Assembly (NCBI GenBank): GCA_029204225.1
Contig: CM055109.1
Coordinates: 44,021,054-44,085,053 of the forward strand
Origin: Diphasiastrum complanatum
Lineage: Eukaryota > Streptophyta > Lycopodiopsida > Lycopodiales > Lycopodiaceae
DNA: 64,000 nucleotides
Direction: 5' to 3'
Shown: positions 33,387 through 45,023 of the stretch, in pieces
Layout: every line of letters begins with the position of its first letter
How positions within the stretch are numbered: position 1 is the first letter of the stretch
Program-made: the position numbers and the translations under genes
The notes under the pieces: model-generated
Database searches by the model: none
Told to the model about the DNA's origin: nothing
What the model saw: only the letters and a program-made list of their open reading frames with translations

Positions 33387-34590
33387 GCTATGCCAATTTT
33401 TCAGTTTGCAGCATGTTTTGGTTGATGGTTAGCTTGCATTAGGCATCTTGTCGTGGCATGAATAGTATTAAAACTACATTGTAGGGTTAGTTTGGGATTG
33501 ATTTTGCTAAATTTTGAGTGGATTTGCTTGTTTGAAATCTAATCTGATTATTAAACAAAAAGCTATTCAGATGACCAATCTTAAGATCCATTTGGATCTG
33601 AGATATCAGAGAAAATAACAAAAATTGATCAAATCTGTCAAATTTGGTCAAAAAGAGACAAAAAGCGTCATCAAAGCCCAAAACTTTTTACCCTCTTTCA
33701 AGAAACCTTTGCCAAGTTGCAAACACTTTCAGTTTTGTTTTCAGTTTGAAGGGCGAAGATTAATTCCCAGCAATTTTTTAGAAACATCAGAAAAACCACC
33801 AAAAAACACCAAAAATTATCAAAACTCTAAAAAAATACAGAAAAAGAACCTTCGCCCAATTCACTGTGCTTAGATGTGATTCAGATCTATCTACTGCCAG
33901 GTCGGCGAAGAATAATACCAAAAATAGAAAGGTTTTCAGAGGATCAGTTGTCATATTGTCATATTTTTGCCAAAAAAAAGTCACTTTTTTGCAAAATTAC
34001 CAGTATTACTCTTGGTCCTTCGCCAGAATCTTCGTCGAGTTTCTAGAACATTCTATTTATATAAAAATACTATTTTTGAGTTCGCAAAGATTTATCTTGA
34101 TCAAATCACAAAAAATCTTCATTTTTACCCTCGCCAGATCACAAAAACTGTATTTTCTATGTTAGAAACCTTCGTCCAATTTTCCATAGTTTTATTTGTA
34201 TCAGATCTTCCAGCTGAGAAGTCGGCAAAGGTTATTTTCCAAGAAATTGCCAAAAAAAATGTTTAGAGAGTTTTTATCCCAAAATAGCACTGTTGAACCT
34301 TCGTCGAGACAACCTTCGCCTAGAGAACCTTCGCCAGTCCTATTTTTAGTTCTGATTTTCCAGATCAAGTCTCGGTCAAAATTTGGATCAAATCTGATAT
34401 ATTCTGAATTAGACTCTGAGAGATTTATCAGTTTTTGAGAAGTATCGATTGATCAAATTTTGGGTAGTTTTTCATCATATAGAATCAGATTCTTGAAAAG
34501 TGGAATAGAGCTAACAGATCTAATCTGAGATAGTTTTTTTTGGAAAAATCTATATCCAATCACATTATCGATTTGATCTAAGTTTGTAAG
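33387..34590 (+). other. Inner gypsy leader with repeated CCTTCGCC-type motifs
   Basis: About 1.2 kb, no supported gene. The motif ACCTTCGCC or close variants (ccttcgtcg, ccctcgccag, ccttcgccag) occurs many times, clustered at 33850, 34018, 34130, 34170 and 34300-34340. Confidence 0.7.
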
Positions 34591-35439
34591 ATGGCTGCCC
34601 CTGGAGCTGCTCTTGGAGGTGCTCCACAGGAGGTCAATCCAATTATTGTTAGAAGAGCACCTTGATTGGATCTACCCAAATATAATGGATAAACAGATCC
34701 AGTTAGATTTCTTCAGATCTATGTTGAATCTTGTGAGGTCTATGGTGAGATCTATCCTCAAGATAAACTTAAGCTGTTTCCTATGGCCTTAACAGACGCA
34801 ACACAAGATTGGTACTATAACCAAGATGAAACTGAGTGTACAGATTGGGAGGTTGTTAAACGAGCCCTTATCACACGGTTCAAACCGCGGAAGTTTATAG
34901 AAGACCCTTTTCTACTTTTAAGTAAAATTAAAATGGGAAAGCGGGAAATGGTTCGAGATTACATCGAAAGGGTGAAACGTCTTAGATCTGAATGTGAGCC
35001 TGATCTGATTAGTGAAAATGCCATGATTATGTGGTTTTTGTCAGGTCTACCTAAACGGATCAGACGTGAACTGAAACGCCATAATGAGTACGCACTTTTG
35101 CAAAATACGATGGACGATGCAATTCGGGAGGAGGATGAAGATTCAGATGATGAGCCGAATGGCAGTATGTTGCCTTATATAGTAGGGCAGACTACTACGA
35201 CATCCACCACTATTGCATCAACGAATGCCAATGTTACTGCCAAAATGATGCTCAATGAGTTCAAGAAACTTGGGAAGATCCAGCAAAAACAGATGGAAAA
35301 GTTGCAGTTGCAATTTGACGAGAAGATCAAAGCATTGGAAAATTTCCACGGAGAAGCGAACAAGGAATCTGAGAAGTTTGCAAAGACTTTTCCTACCAAG
35401 AAAATGTCTGGTGTTCTATTTGTACAGAAAATCACATAG
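34591..35439 (+). pseudogene. Inner gypsy gag (capsid part)
   Basis: The ATG at 34591 (MAAPGAALGG) opens the gag frame. Two early stops, near 34664 and 34691, interrupt it, and the frame from 34783 stays open for 218 residues. It has the Retrotrans_gag pattern: FLQIYVE, ALTDATQDWYYN, ALITRFKPRKF, MVRDYIERVKRLRSE, WFLSGLPKRIRREL. An acidic stretch (EEDEDSDDEPN) and a coiled-coil-like QKQMEKLQLQFDEK region follow. The frame leaves gag just before the zinc knuckles by a frameshift near 35405. Confidence 0.88.
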
Positions 35440-35945
35440 TGAACGAGTGTCCTCAATTGAAAAAATGAATGGAAATTAGTGTTTGCCATCTGTGTAATTC
35501 ACCTGACCATGAGACTGCCTTTTGCAACTTCAATCCTCGGATAATTCAGCAACGGTATGTCCAGATGGGATATCGAGATCCACAATATGGAGGCAATCCA
35601 GCAGCAAGACTACGACAATCTACTCTTGGATACCCGGATCGTCTAGCCTTGTCTGCCTCACTAAAACACTCCGCTCCTCTTGCCAATTTGATGGAACCAA
35701 AACCTTACAGAAGAGTTGAGCAATGGAGCTATGGTAATGATCAGGAAGGTATATCTTCATAATAGTATGCCATTTATGTTGCCGCTCAACAACAAGCCTC
35801 GAGACCACTTGGATGCTTTGCATGTGGAGAAAATCACAGAGTTGCAGAATGTCCAAATAAAGAAAAATTTGTACCATTCTGTCGTGACTATGAATATGGG
35901 CATTGCTATAAAGACTGTCCAGCAAGACCGAAGCCACCACCAGCT
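35405..35945 (+). pseudogene. Inner gypsy nucleocapsid zinc knuckles
   Basis: Over three frames I can read CSICTENHIVNEC (CX2CX3HX4C), CHLCNSPDHETAFC (a perfect CX2CX4HX4C), CFACGENHRVAEC (CX2CX3HX4C) and a fourth Cys/His-rich motif ending CYKDC. Multiple knuckles in one gag are unusual for plant gypsy elements, most of which have one or two. Frameshifts lie between them. Confidence 0.75.
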
Positions 35946-36559
35946 ACAGCACCTATAAATTTGATAAAAATCAAGCAAGGATCGGTAGCTCATAATAAAC
36001 AAAGTGCACCCTTGATGGTGGTCACCAGAGCACAAAAGCAAAAAGAACCAATAGTGGGTTCAGTACCTGCTGATTCTATACCATTGAACGATACACCAAC
36101 AGCATTGGAAGTCTATCCAAATCTTAATGCAGAAAAACGAAGATATCGGGATATGAGACAGTGGATTAAACATCTGCAAGAATAAGAGGAACTTGAAGCT
36201 GCTAAAGTAACAGCTGAAGTTTGGTCTTCACCATTGCAGCCTCCAAGAAATTTACGTATGGATATGAATAATCAATTACATCATCACGAAGAACCCTTCA
36301 AGATGACTAAACCGGAAGCACCGCATACTCATGAATATTTTGTCTAGCAAGATCAATATTTCATTGGAAGAGTTCCTAAAGTTGGTGTCAAAAGCAAAAG
36401 AAGTCTTAGCGCAAAAATTAGCTCAAGAAGAATCAGAAGACCATTAGGAGCCTCTGTTTTGTGCTGGATTTGAAAAATCTAACGATGTACTCCATGTGGG
36501 AGCCGCTTGGGAAAGTGAACAAAAGAATATCACTCTGTCGATACAACATAGACAATTTT

Positions 36560-38024
36560 CTAAAGAAGCAGCCGTGATGGACGGCGGTTCAGGAGTAACC
36601 TGATTTCTACAAAGCTATGTACAAAATGGGGCTTTACAAAGATTAAGCCTATTACTTTTGCTATTAAGATAGCTGATCAAACGACGGTTCGTCCACGAGG
36701 AATGGTGGAAGATATACCTGTCAGGATTGCAAGAGTACAGTTCGTCATTACTTTCGTCGTGATGGACTTACCAGAAGCACCAAATGTCTACCGAGTTCTC
36801 TTAGGACGTCCATGGTTACGAGTTGCGCAAGTAATTCATAACTGGGGTACCGGCAAAATCACTTTTGAGAATCGTGAACGTGCAGTTAAAATTGATCCTA
36901 TGACTTGGACTATCAAGCCAGTGGTTCAAAAAGCGGATGACGATTCATCAACAACGGATCACACTTGTGATCGACCAGAGAAAAAATTGAGAGTTCATTA
37001 CGATTCTCAAATGGATACTGTCAATCAGAACGAAGCTCTTGCAACAATTGATTGTACAGCAGGATATATGTGTCAACAAGATATTCAATCAGAGATGAGT
37101 GAGATTTCCTTGTTAGATCGAACTTTGGATACGCCAATCACGTTTCCACTAAATGTGCTGAATGTAGCCTGGATATCAATGGAACCTATACCAGATCCAA
37201 TTGAGGATGATCTCATACCAATGAGCCATGTCTTAACTTATGCTGGCAATGCAGAACTTACAGATGAACAGATTCTACATCATATGGATCTGACCATATT
37301 TGGAGTGCGTAATGTTCCTGATGAACCAACAATCAAATCGTCCAAAGCAGTTATATTGAAGGGAGACAGGATGACAGGTTTGATGACGAAGAAACAAGTA
37401 AAGCAACATTATAATACGGTCCTGAAATGGGAAAATCCATCTCAAAAGATCGATTTTAAGGAAGTGCCACCTCTATTGGATAAAGGCAAAGGGAAAGTCA
37501 AGAATGATTATTCAAGTCAGATCTCCAGCAAGACATCATCGTCTAGGAAGTCTTCACTTGTGAAGAAAGATTTATCATCCCGAAAGTCATCACCTCCACG
37601 ATCAATTCCTGCTAAGAAGACTAAACAAAGAGCCAAGACAAGTCCTTTCGAAAAAGAACAAGCAAATGTAGTCCAGCATGATATGTCAAAACATTTGAAA
37701 TGTTATACACTGGATGATGTGGTTATCATGTTATCTAAAGCACATTGTGAACCTGAAGAACACATGTCGGAATCTAAAGAGGTTTACGATGGCCCAGCTA
37801 GGATGCAGCCAATGAATCTTGCAGGACCAGGAGACCCAAAAAAGATTGTACAAGTGGGATCACAACTTACTCCTGAACAGTATCAAGCACTTTGTTTGCT
37901 ACTTAGTAAGTATCAAGATTGTTTTGCATGGACTTATCAAGATTTGAAAAATATTCCGACATCAGTCATTGAACATACCATACCTTTAGTACCTGATGCT
38001 GTAATCCTAATGTGGCAGATCTGA
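36560..38024 (+). pseudogene. Inner gypsy protease and protease-RT linker
   Basis: The aspartic protease motif reads MDGGSGV near 36577. The rest of the protease lies in the frame starting at 36702, ending VLLGRPWL (the usual retropepsin C-terminal motif). The 440-residue frame continues through a long Ser/Lys-rich linker (SSRKSSLVKKDLSSRKSS), the conserved TLDDVV and MQPMNL blocks also present at 1-1245, and the start of RT (IPTSVIEHTIPLVPDA). A frameshift near 38010 moves to the main RT frame. Confidence 0.85.
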
Positions 38025-38662
38025 TAAAGAAAGAATTTCAAAGATTGCTTGACGCCGATTTCATTTATGAGATCGAGCATACCGAATGGATTTCACCGAT
38101 TGTCATTGTTCCTAAGAAAAATGAGAAATTGCAAATCTGTGTGAATCTCAAAGCATTGAATAAAGTGACATGAAAGAATCACTTTCCATTACCTTTTACT
38201 GAAAGCATTTTGGATCGCCTTGCTAGAGCGGAAGCTTATAGTTTCTTGGATGGATTTAGTGGTTACAACCAGGTTAAGATTGCACCTACCGATCGTTACA
38301 AAACTGCTTTTGCAACAGAATGGGACACGTATGCTTACAAAGTAACGTCGTTTGGACTCTGTAATGCACCAAGTTCATTCCAAAGAGTAATGCAATTTTC
38401 CTTTAAAGATTATCTACAGAAATTTCTTGAAATTTACTTGGACGACTTGGGAGTTCATAGTATAGATACAGACCACCTGGATCGATTGGAGAAAGTCTTT
38501 GAAAGATGCCGCAAATATCAGATTTCTCTAAATCCAGAAAAATGTCAGATATGGGTTTCTCATGGAGTGGTGCTTGGACATGTGATATCAAGACATGGTA
38601 TTGCCACCGATTATTCTAAGATCAAAGTTATTGTGGAATTGCCACCGCTAGCAACAATTTGA
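38021..38662 (+). pseudogene. Inner gypsy reverse transcriptase
   Basis: Motifs in order: WISPIVIVPKKN, LQICVNLKALNKVT, a TGA near 38172, FLDGFSGYNQVKI (first catalytic Asp), FGLCNAPSSFQRVM, EIYLDDLGVHS (YLDD active site) and LGHVISRHGI. All active-site aspartates are present. The frame is open from 38210 to 38662 and closes with a stop after LPPLATI. Confidence 0.92.
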
Positions 38663-39445
38663 GGAGTTTATGTGTTTATGGGTCATGCGAACTACTATCA
38701 AATTTTTATTATCTTCTTTGCGGATTTAGCACGACCTATATACAAATTAACTATTGTTTCTATTTGGACAGTAGAGGCGTTAGAAGCCTTTGAAAAGTTA
38801 AAAAAAGCATCATCTTCAGCACCAATACTGCGTTCTCCAGATTGGACATTAGAGTTTCATGTTCATATGGATGTCTCAAAATAAGCCATTGGATCAGTTT
38901 TGACGCAGCCAGATGACTATAAGAAGGATTATCCTATACGATTTGCAAGCAGACAGCCTACAGATCCAGAGAAGAATTATTCAACAACAGAACGTGAAGC
39001 GCTAGTCATGATTTCTTTTGTTCGGAAATTTCGTCACTATCTCATGGAAACGCACTTTGTATTTTATACGGATCATCAACCGTTACTTTACTTGGTAAAT
39101 AAGACGTGTAATACTGGACGTATTGTAAGATGGTTATTATTATTGACTGAATTTGACTTTCGAATTGTGGTCAGAAATGGGAAGCAACATTATCTAGCCG
39201 ATCACGTTTCGCGAATTGAATCCGCACCAGTTAATACTGAAGTGGATGATGAACTGCCAGATGTTGCGTTGTTCTATGTTGAAGCAGTATCTAAGTGGGC
39301 GGCAGATATTGTTGAGTACCTGATGCTAGGACAATCGAATGACTCTTTGACAAAAGTACAGAAAAGACAATTGATTCATAAGGCTCAACCTTATCAAATA
39401 ATTGCAAGACAATTGTATCGTCATGGACCAGATAATATTTTATGA
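38663..39445 (+). pseudogene. Inner gypsy RNase H
   Basis: Continues from RT through FMGHANYY. RNase H motifs are EFHVHMDVSK, a TAA at about 38882, AIGSVLTQ, the NYSTTEREALVM helix, VFYTDHQPLLYL and ADHVSRIE. This is the ordinary gypsy RNase H. I see no clear second (archaeal-type) RNase H. Confidence 0.88.
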
Positions 39446-40564
39446 AGATGTGTTTTACCGCATGAAGTACCAGATCTAATCATGTTTTCGCATGATGGCA
39501 TGGGTGGAGAACACTTCTCTACAGATATTACTATTCGCAAACTTTTGCAATCCAGTTGTTGGTGGCCTACGCTTCATAAGGACACAGAAAATTTTATTCA
39601 GACATGTGATGTCTGCCAACGAGCACGACGGCCTACTTGCCAGAATGATGAACCCTTACATCCGGTTTTATCGCAAGCACCGTTTGAAAAATGGGGACTA
39701 GATTATGTTGGTCCTATTCATCTCGCTGCTCAAGAATCTCAGGCTTGCTACATTATCATCGCAACTGATTATATGACCAAGTGGGTTGAAGCCAAAGCTG
39801 TCAAAGTGGTTGATGCGAAATCTACGGCCAAGTTTCTATATGAAAATATTATAATCAGGTTTAGATGTCTGATCGAAATTGTCAGTGATCGGAGTACACA
39901 CTTTGTATATAAACAATATAAAGTGTTTATTGGAAGATTATTTTGTTATACACAAATTTAGTACTCCCTATTATCCCAGAGGGAATGGCCAAACTGAATC
40001 TTCCAATAAGATTCTCTGCACCATTATGACAAAGACAGTTGAAGCGAGTCGGTCTGATTGGGAACATAAACTGTATACAGCATTATGGGCATTCAGAACT
40101 GCTTACAAAAATAGTACAAATCAAACACCTTTTCAACTGGTTTATGGTCAAGATGTTGTTATGCCAATTGAATTTTTATCTCATCTTTACACATAGCAGC
40201 AACGGAATGATTAAATAATGATCAGTCTTTACAACTTCGTCATGAAGCGTTGCACAAATTATGTGAAACCCGATTGATGGCAGTTCCTGCCTTAGCAGCA
40301 GAGAAAGCCCGCCGCAAGGCATGGCACGATCGTCGATTGCACAAGAAAGATCTAGAAGCAGGAGATCTTCCATTGATGTACAAAACCAAGCTGATCAAGG
40401 GTAAGTTGAAGTTTACAGGGGGAGGCCCATATAAAGTGAAGGAAATCCTGAACTATGGCGCAGTAATTCTTGAGCACTTGGATGGAAAACAATTTGATAC
40501 TCCGGTAAATGGTAGCCGATTACACAAGTTTCGGCAGCCTGCTCCGCCCGTTCAACAAGCCTGA
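39446..40564 (+). pseudogene. Inner gypsy integrase
   Basis: Zinc-binding region: HDGMGGEHFS to CDVCQRA. Catalytic core: WGLDYVGPI (Asp), IVSDRSTHF (Asp; the usual G after SDR is S here), then, after a frameshift near 39950, PYYPRGNGQTESSNK (Glu). The C-terminal domain at 40250-40564 has KFTGGGPYKVKEI and VNGSRLHKF, typical of the Athila/Tat side. There is a stop near 40196. Confidence 0.88.
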
Positions 40565-41378
40565 TCTCAATATATTTTTCATTTTATTTGTTTTTAATTT
40601 TTTGTTTTCAGTAATTAATTTGCTGACTTTTTTTTGGAAAAAGACAGTTAAAAAATAAATAGATAAATAAGGAAAGACTGATGAGCAAAAGTCAGGAAGT
40701 CATCAGCATAAGGGAAAGGAAGCAGAGTATTTTTATGGAAAAAGACTTGAAAAACCACTCTTTTGGGCAAATTTGGCCAATACAGTCTCAGATACCTTCG
40801 CTGAGCTCTCAAACTGTACATCCACCCTTGATTTATCTAAATTGAGGTGGGCGAAGGTTTCTGACAAGAGAAAATTTAATTTTTGAGTCAGGCGAATGTT
40901 CAGTGATATGCCATTTTGGGAACCTTCGCCGAGCATCATAACATCATTATGAACCTTCGTCGACCTGCTAGATGATCTTAAAATGTTAAAATTAGGTTGT
41001 CCATAGGTTCAGATTGTGAAAAATAGCATTTATGACAGTACTTGGGCGAAGGACCCTCCTGGGCAAAGGTTCATCCTTCGCCAGCCCTGGAAAATGTTCG
41101 CCTAATAGGTTCAGATCCCTAGAAACCTTCGCCGAGATTTTTATAGCCTATTTTTACAGTACTATATAGCTTGCAAATTTTTGTTCAGAATTGATCAGCC
41201 CAACCACTATTCAATGTAATGGACCCACCAAATTCACCTATAAGTTGGCTGAATTCGATTCATTCCTCACTTGTGCTAGCGAAGCTCTTGCGAATTTTTC
41301 TTGCGACCAAAGCCTTCCAAATTTCCTGCATTGCCTTCTAATACACTCTCACGTGGTTATAATTCCTTTCTGATCATC
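40565..41378 (+). other. Inner gypsy spacer after integrase, motif-rich
   Basis: Non-coding. It holds at least eight copies of CCTTCGCC-type motifs in both orientations (about 40795, 40850, 40885, 40922, 40953, 41044, 41080, 41130). One pair, GGGCGAAGGA at 41043 and TCCTTCGCC near 41075, could pair as a hairpin. Confidence 0.65.
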
Positions 41379-42200
41379 ATGTCTTCTACCGATACTTCCC
41401 AGTCTCCGCGCTATACTATCCATCGTGATGTCTCATCTGCAACGGACATCATGATTCTTCCTAGCACAAGCATGGTCACTCAGTGGATGACCCTTGCGGA
41501 GCCTCTACTTATTGCAATGGGTATTCATGAAGAGCCTTTTTGGGACGCATCAATATGGATTTCATCACTCTTGCTTTCAGTACGTGGAAGGAAGATAAAT
41601 CCAAGTTTTACATCACCTTCCAAGGAGCCACACACAAGGTGCGCGTCATTGAGGCCGCACTTGCAGCTATAGAAATCTCATCCGGTACGCAAGCCTCACC
41701 CAATCACAAGCACACCAAACAAGCCATCAAGCCATACATCAACCTCACCAACGATCTGCATTGGACTAATGATGGCTACCTTCTGGAAGCCATTACTGAG
41801 CCTTCCATCCACGTCGCTGCCCAATTGTTGAATCATTTCCTGATGGTTGGCAACCTCAAGAAAGACCGCATCACATCTCAAATCCTTCACAGGATAGTGG
41901 AGTCCCACATAAAGTTGGCCAAAGCCCCTCTTGAACCATATAACTGGTTCAAGACTATTTTTGGTGAGCTCAAGTGAGCTATTAAGGCCAATACAAAGCA
42001 GCAGTTCGCCGCTGGCTCTCTATTGTCCCTCTTAGCCGATTCTCATTTAGAAAACAGAATCCATGGCTTCCACCTGGATTCTGTGCTTTTGGTTTATGAA
42101 GAAACACCAGTCGAGTCATCCCACCAGGCCTCAAGTTCTCATAGTCGTCGTTGTCCACGCAGCGAGATCATAATTCCTGACTCGCCTTCCGCGTCATGAC
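41379..42200 (+). pseudogene. Inner gypsy 3' coding region, N-terminal part (unknown protein)
   Basis: An ATG at 41379 (MSSTDTSQSPRYTIHRD) opens a frame that shifts by one near 41550 into the frame with LAFSTWKEDKSKFYITFQG. It then continues as a mostly helical protein (LHWTNDGYLLEAI, HVAAQLLNHFLMVGNLKKD) up to a TGA near 41976, and reads on as far as IIIPDSPSAS. I recognise no family. It has no signal peptide or membrane segment, so an envelope protein is not indicated. It may be the start of one long 3' protein ending at 44219. Confidence 0.55.
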
Positions 42201-42531
42201 GACGTACTAGGCATACCTCGTCAGCTGCGCTTCTACCCCCTACTGTTGTTCGCACTGAACTTCCCATTCCCCTCGCCTCTGATGCTTCCCTCGCCTTTTC
42301 TCCCATACAAGGATAGTCTGTTATCATTGGGCCTACCATTTCCATCACGGCTGTCCAGGCCGCCTCAACCCCGCACACCGAAGCAACCTCACCCAACACA
42401 CAGTTCTTCATGGATATGTTCGATGATTCCGACCCCCTTGGGGCCATCGAAATATTTGAAATGCCCCAGAGCCCAGCGCCCTTTGAACCCCAATCCCTTG
42501 GAAGAGGATTCGGACATATCCATGAAGCCCA
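42201..42531 (+). other. Pro/Ser-rich part of the inner gypsy 3' region, heavily decayed
   Basis: C-rich stretch with reading in all frames. It looks like a low-complexity linker of the same lost protein. Overlapping minus-strand frames are probably shadows. Confidence 0.4.
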
Positions 42532-43721
42532 ATGCAGTTCGACTCCATGGTGCCTGAAGGGTTTGAAGACGAGGATATTTTTGAAGAAGAAGAGACCTTG
42601 ACACCTATTCCACACCTACCAACGACAGTACCATCAGGTTCTCCTGCTGCTGCCACCTCCACGACTATCGATTCTGGTGATGCTCTCGGGTTAGTTTCAA
42701 GCCTTGGGCAAGTGATCCAGTCTATGCTGGATAAGAAGAAGGGAATGGAGTAGAGGATCTCTGATTTAGGATCCGAAAACACTCTGATCAGCCAGAAAAT
42801 TGTCCAGTTTGATCGAGAGGTGAAGATAGCCAAGCAGCATGAAGAAAAGGCTGAAAGCGAAAAGAAATTGGCCAAGCTGATCGCTTGGCAACCTACATCA
42901 GCTCCTTGCAAAACGCCTTGACAACCGCACAGGATCAGGTAGATAAGACAATGCAAGATGCCAAGCAACAGGTGCAGCTGCTGAAGGGGCAATTACAAAT
43001 GGCCGAACAAGATCGCACACGGCTTCAAGGTGAATTGGATGCGACCACCCTTGAGCGTGATGCATATCTGCAAACACAAATACCCGATCATCTGGTCACA
43101 CCTACAGAGATTGCATATTTGTTCAAGAAAGTGGAAACATACAAAGTGGCCCTTCAGGGATTCCAAGGCCGCTTTGATAGGTTCAAAGGAGCAGCTTCAA
43201 CCGAGTTGACAAAGGCAAAAGAGACCATCAACGCCTATAAAAAAGCCGTCGCTCAAGTGTTGGAAGCCGGACCACAAATCCCCCTCCCGGTCATACAACA
43301 ATTCTCCCCTTTGCGCCAAGAAGCTGTACAGATGGATACAGGGGTTGATTCGAGCATGGACAAGGGGGGAGCTCCAGATCTAGCAGATCAACCGCCAACT
43401 ACACTAGCAGTACAAGCGGGTCCATCCTCATCAAGGACAAGCCATTTATTCAGAAGGCCCATCAACGTCGCGGACCAGATCCAGACCTTCTTAAAGCAGC
43501 ATCCACATGAGTCCTCGCGTGGTGGATGGGTTCTCCAATTTAAGACCTCCGACATCGAGGCCGGCAATGAATTGGACAAAATACCTGCACTGGGAGAGAA
43601 CATGGCATGGAGAATCACGGTCTTTGAGAAAACTCCAGAATCAATTAGGAGTTACATCGCCAGCCCTCGCCAATTGCGGGTAGATCCTTATTACGTGCCA
43701 ATGCCGCGAAGACAAAACTAG
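42532..43721 (+). pseudogene. Inner gypsy 3' coding region, coiled-coil part (unknown protein)
   Basis: An acidic N-terminal part (EGFEDEDIFEEEE) runs to a TAG at 42751. A frameshift near 42880 leads into a 278-residue open frame. Its first ~130 residues have coiled-coil character (QQVQLLKGQLQMAEQDRTRL, then KKVETYKVALQGFQ), followed by a disordered stretch and a folded-looking end (GGWVLQFKTSDIEAG). No known domain was recognised. Position after integrase is where plant elements such as Athila carry an extra ORF, but the coiled coil without a membrane segment is different. Confidence 0.6.
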
Positions 43722-44219
43722 AAAGATTTGGGATTGGCTATGAATAAAATCACCATCCATACGTCCAATTGGCCAATCATCCACCAGCCTTACAGTTGGA
43801 ATATTTCAGTGGACTTCCACTAGGCCTTACAAGCATATCAGAGAGAGTATGCCCACTCTTCGAATCCAACGGTGCGACAATTGGCAATGTTTGCAAAAGA
43901 TCTAACTCTGTTGGCGTCAGTGGCAACAAAATGGGACGATTGCCTTCCTACTCTGGCATTTGATCCAAATAAGCCGATGGCCTCCGAGAAAATCAAAGAT
44001 CAACTGCCAATTGTTCGACTGTATTTCCGTGTGGCTTTGATGGGAGGCTCTTGGGAATCCCGCTTCACCTCATGGACAACTTTCAAGTGGATTGCCGGAG
44101 CCCATCGTTGTTTCTTTCTGCATAATTTGGATCTCAATACTGCACGCCTTGACTTTATGGAGAAGGTGCAGTATCATTTAATTAAGATTCGGCACGAAGC
44201 CAATAAAAGTCCCCAATAA
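43722..44219 (+). pseudogene. Inner gypsy 3' coding region, C-terminal part
   Basis: Same frame as 42885-43721, separated only by in-frame TAG codons at 43719-43721 and near 43824. It reads LTLLASVATKWDDCLPTL, PIVRLYFRVALMGGSWESRF, TTFKWIAGAHRCFF and ends KSPQ with a TAA at about 44217. The Trp-rich, helical sequence is unassigned. The frame ends 36 bp before the polypurine tract, so the coding region filled nearly all of the 3' end. Confidence 0.6.
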
Positions 44220-44254
44220 CTGCATATTGCAGGTGTCGTGGGGCCGCCACCAGT

Positions 44255-44269
44255 TTTGGTGGGGGATAC
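44255..44269 (+). other. Inner gypsy polypurine tract
   Basis: TTTGGTGGGGGATAC directly before the 3' LTR, the usual place and composition. Confidence 0.85.
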
Positions 44270-45023
44270 TGTTGGAAGGTTTGCGGATCCCAAGGCACTA
44301 ACCCTAGTTAACAAGTGAGAGGGATTTGACATCTGTGTCTGCAAGTCCAACCCAATGATCACATAGTTATTTGATTAATTAGAATGTTAATAAAAGGACT
44401 TTAGGCCTTTTTGCGGGACTTTTAATGTCGCAGGGCCTAAATGTCAAGTTAGTGAATAAAGTTGGGTTTCCCTCCAATTTTGATAGTTCCCACACTTTTT
44501 TAAATTTGAATAAAAAGAGAGGCAAGACTGGACCAATAGGACTCAGAGGCCAGGATCCTCCTCTCTACTATAAAAAGGGACCAACTCGAGTTGCTCCTGA
44601 TGTTCATTTCCTCATTTCAATAAAGCAGATTGGTTCTCTTTAGAAATGGAGTGATGAATGTCCTTGCTCTTTCACTCTTTTCCTCGATTTCTCATGCTTT
44701 CTTTGGTATTTGCTAATTGTTGGATTTGGTCATTATTGGAATTGCTATTTTTTATGCTTTTTGTGAGAGAGAAAAGGAGAGAGAGAAGAGTAAGTTTCTA
44801 TCATTGTTGTGGATTTAGGGTTAATGGAAGTAGGGTTAATGGATGTAGTGTTAATGCTTAGTGTTAATGGATGTCAGTGTTAGATCCTCCATTCATGTTG
44901 AAATCTGAACTATACTATCGCTCTCATGGGAACAAACCTCCACGTGACAACTAACTCCGTCTCTTTGATGCTAGATTGACTAGATCTTGGATTCAGGTTA
45001 GGCAAGGAAAGAAACCCACTACA
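44270..45023 (+). repeat. Inner gypsy 3' LTR (754 bp)
   Basis: Full-length LTR with a TATA box (44569-44577) and an AATAAA signal (44619-44624). The 5' copy lacks the part around 44584-44925. Followed by the GGTAG target duplication. Confidence 0.93.
44569..44577 (+). promoter_or_regulatory. TATA box in the inner gypsy 3' LTR
   Basis: TATAAAAAG about 300 bp into the LTR, followed 42 bp later by AATAAA. Confidence 0.65.

Larger units (their letters stand above)
32949..45023 (+). mobile_element. Inner Ty3/gypsy element with extra 3' coding region
   Basis: A 12,075-bp element bounded by LTRs starting TGTTGG and ending ACA. The target duplication GGTAG (32944-32948 and 45024-45028) is perfect. 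Inside are a tRNA-Asp-type primer site, a 1.2-kb leader, gag with several zinc knuckles, protease, RT, RNase H and integrase. About 3.7 kb then lies between integrase and the 3' LTR, most of it once coding (41379-44219). Many stops and frameshifts make it non-autonomous. Length, tRNA-Asp primer and a 3' extra region recall the Athila/Tat group, but that assignment is an inference. Confidence 0.93.

Noticed and set aside
35175-35489. 104-codon minus-strand frame in the gypsy gag
   Set aside because: Shadow of the gag frame. It is Phe/Cys-rich only because the plus strand is Lys/Glu-rich.
42408-42992. 194-codon minus-strand frame
   Set aside because: It overlaps the plus-strand 3' region of the inner gypsy element, whose frame has continuity with flanking parts. 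The minus frame has no recognised motif.
41379-44219. Envelope protein
   Set aside because: Position fits an env-like ORF, but I see no signal peptide, no membrane segment and no furin-type site. A coiled coil alone is not enough.
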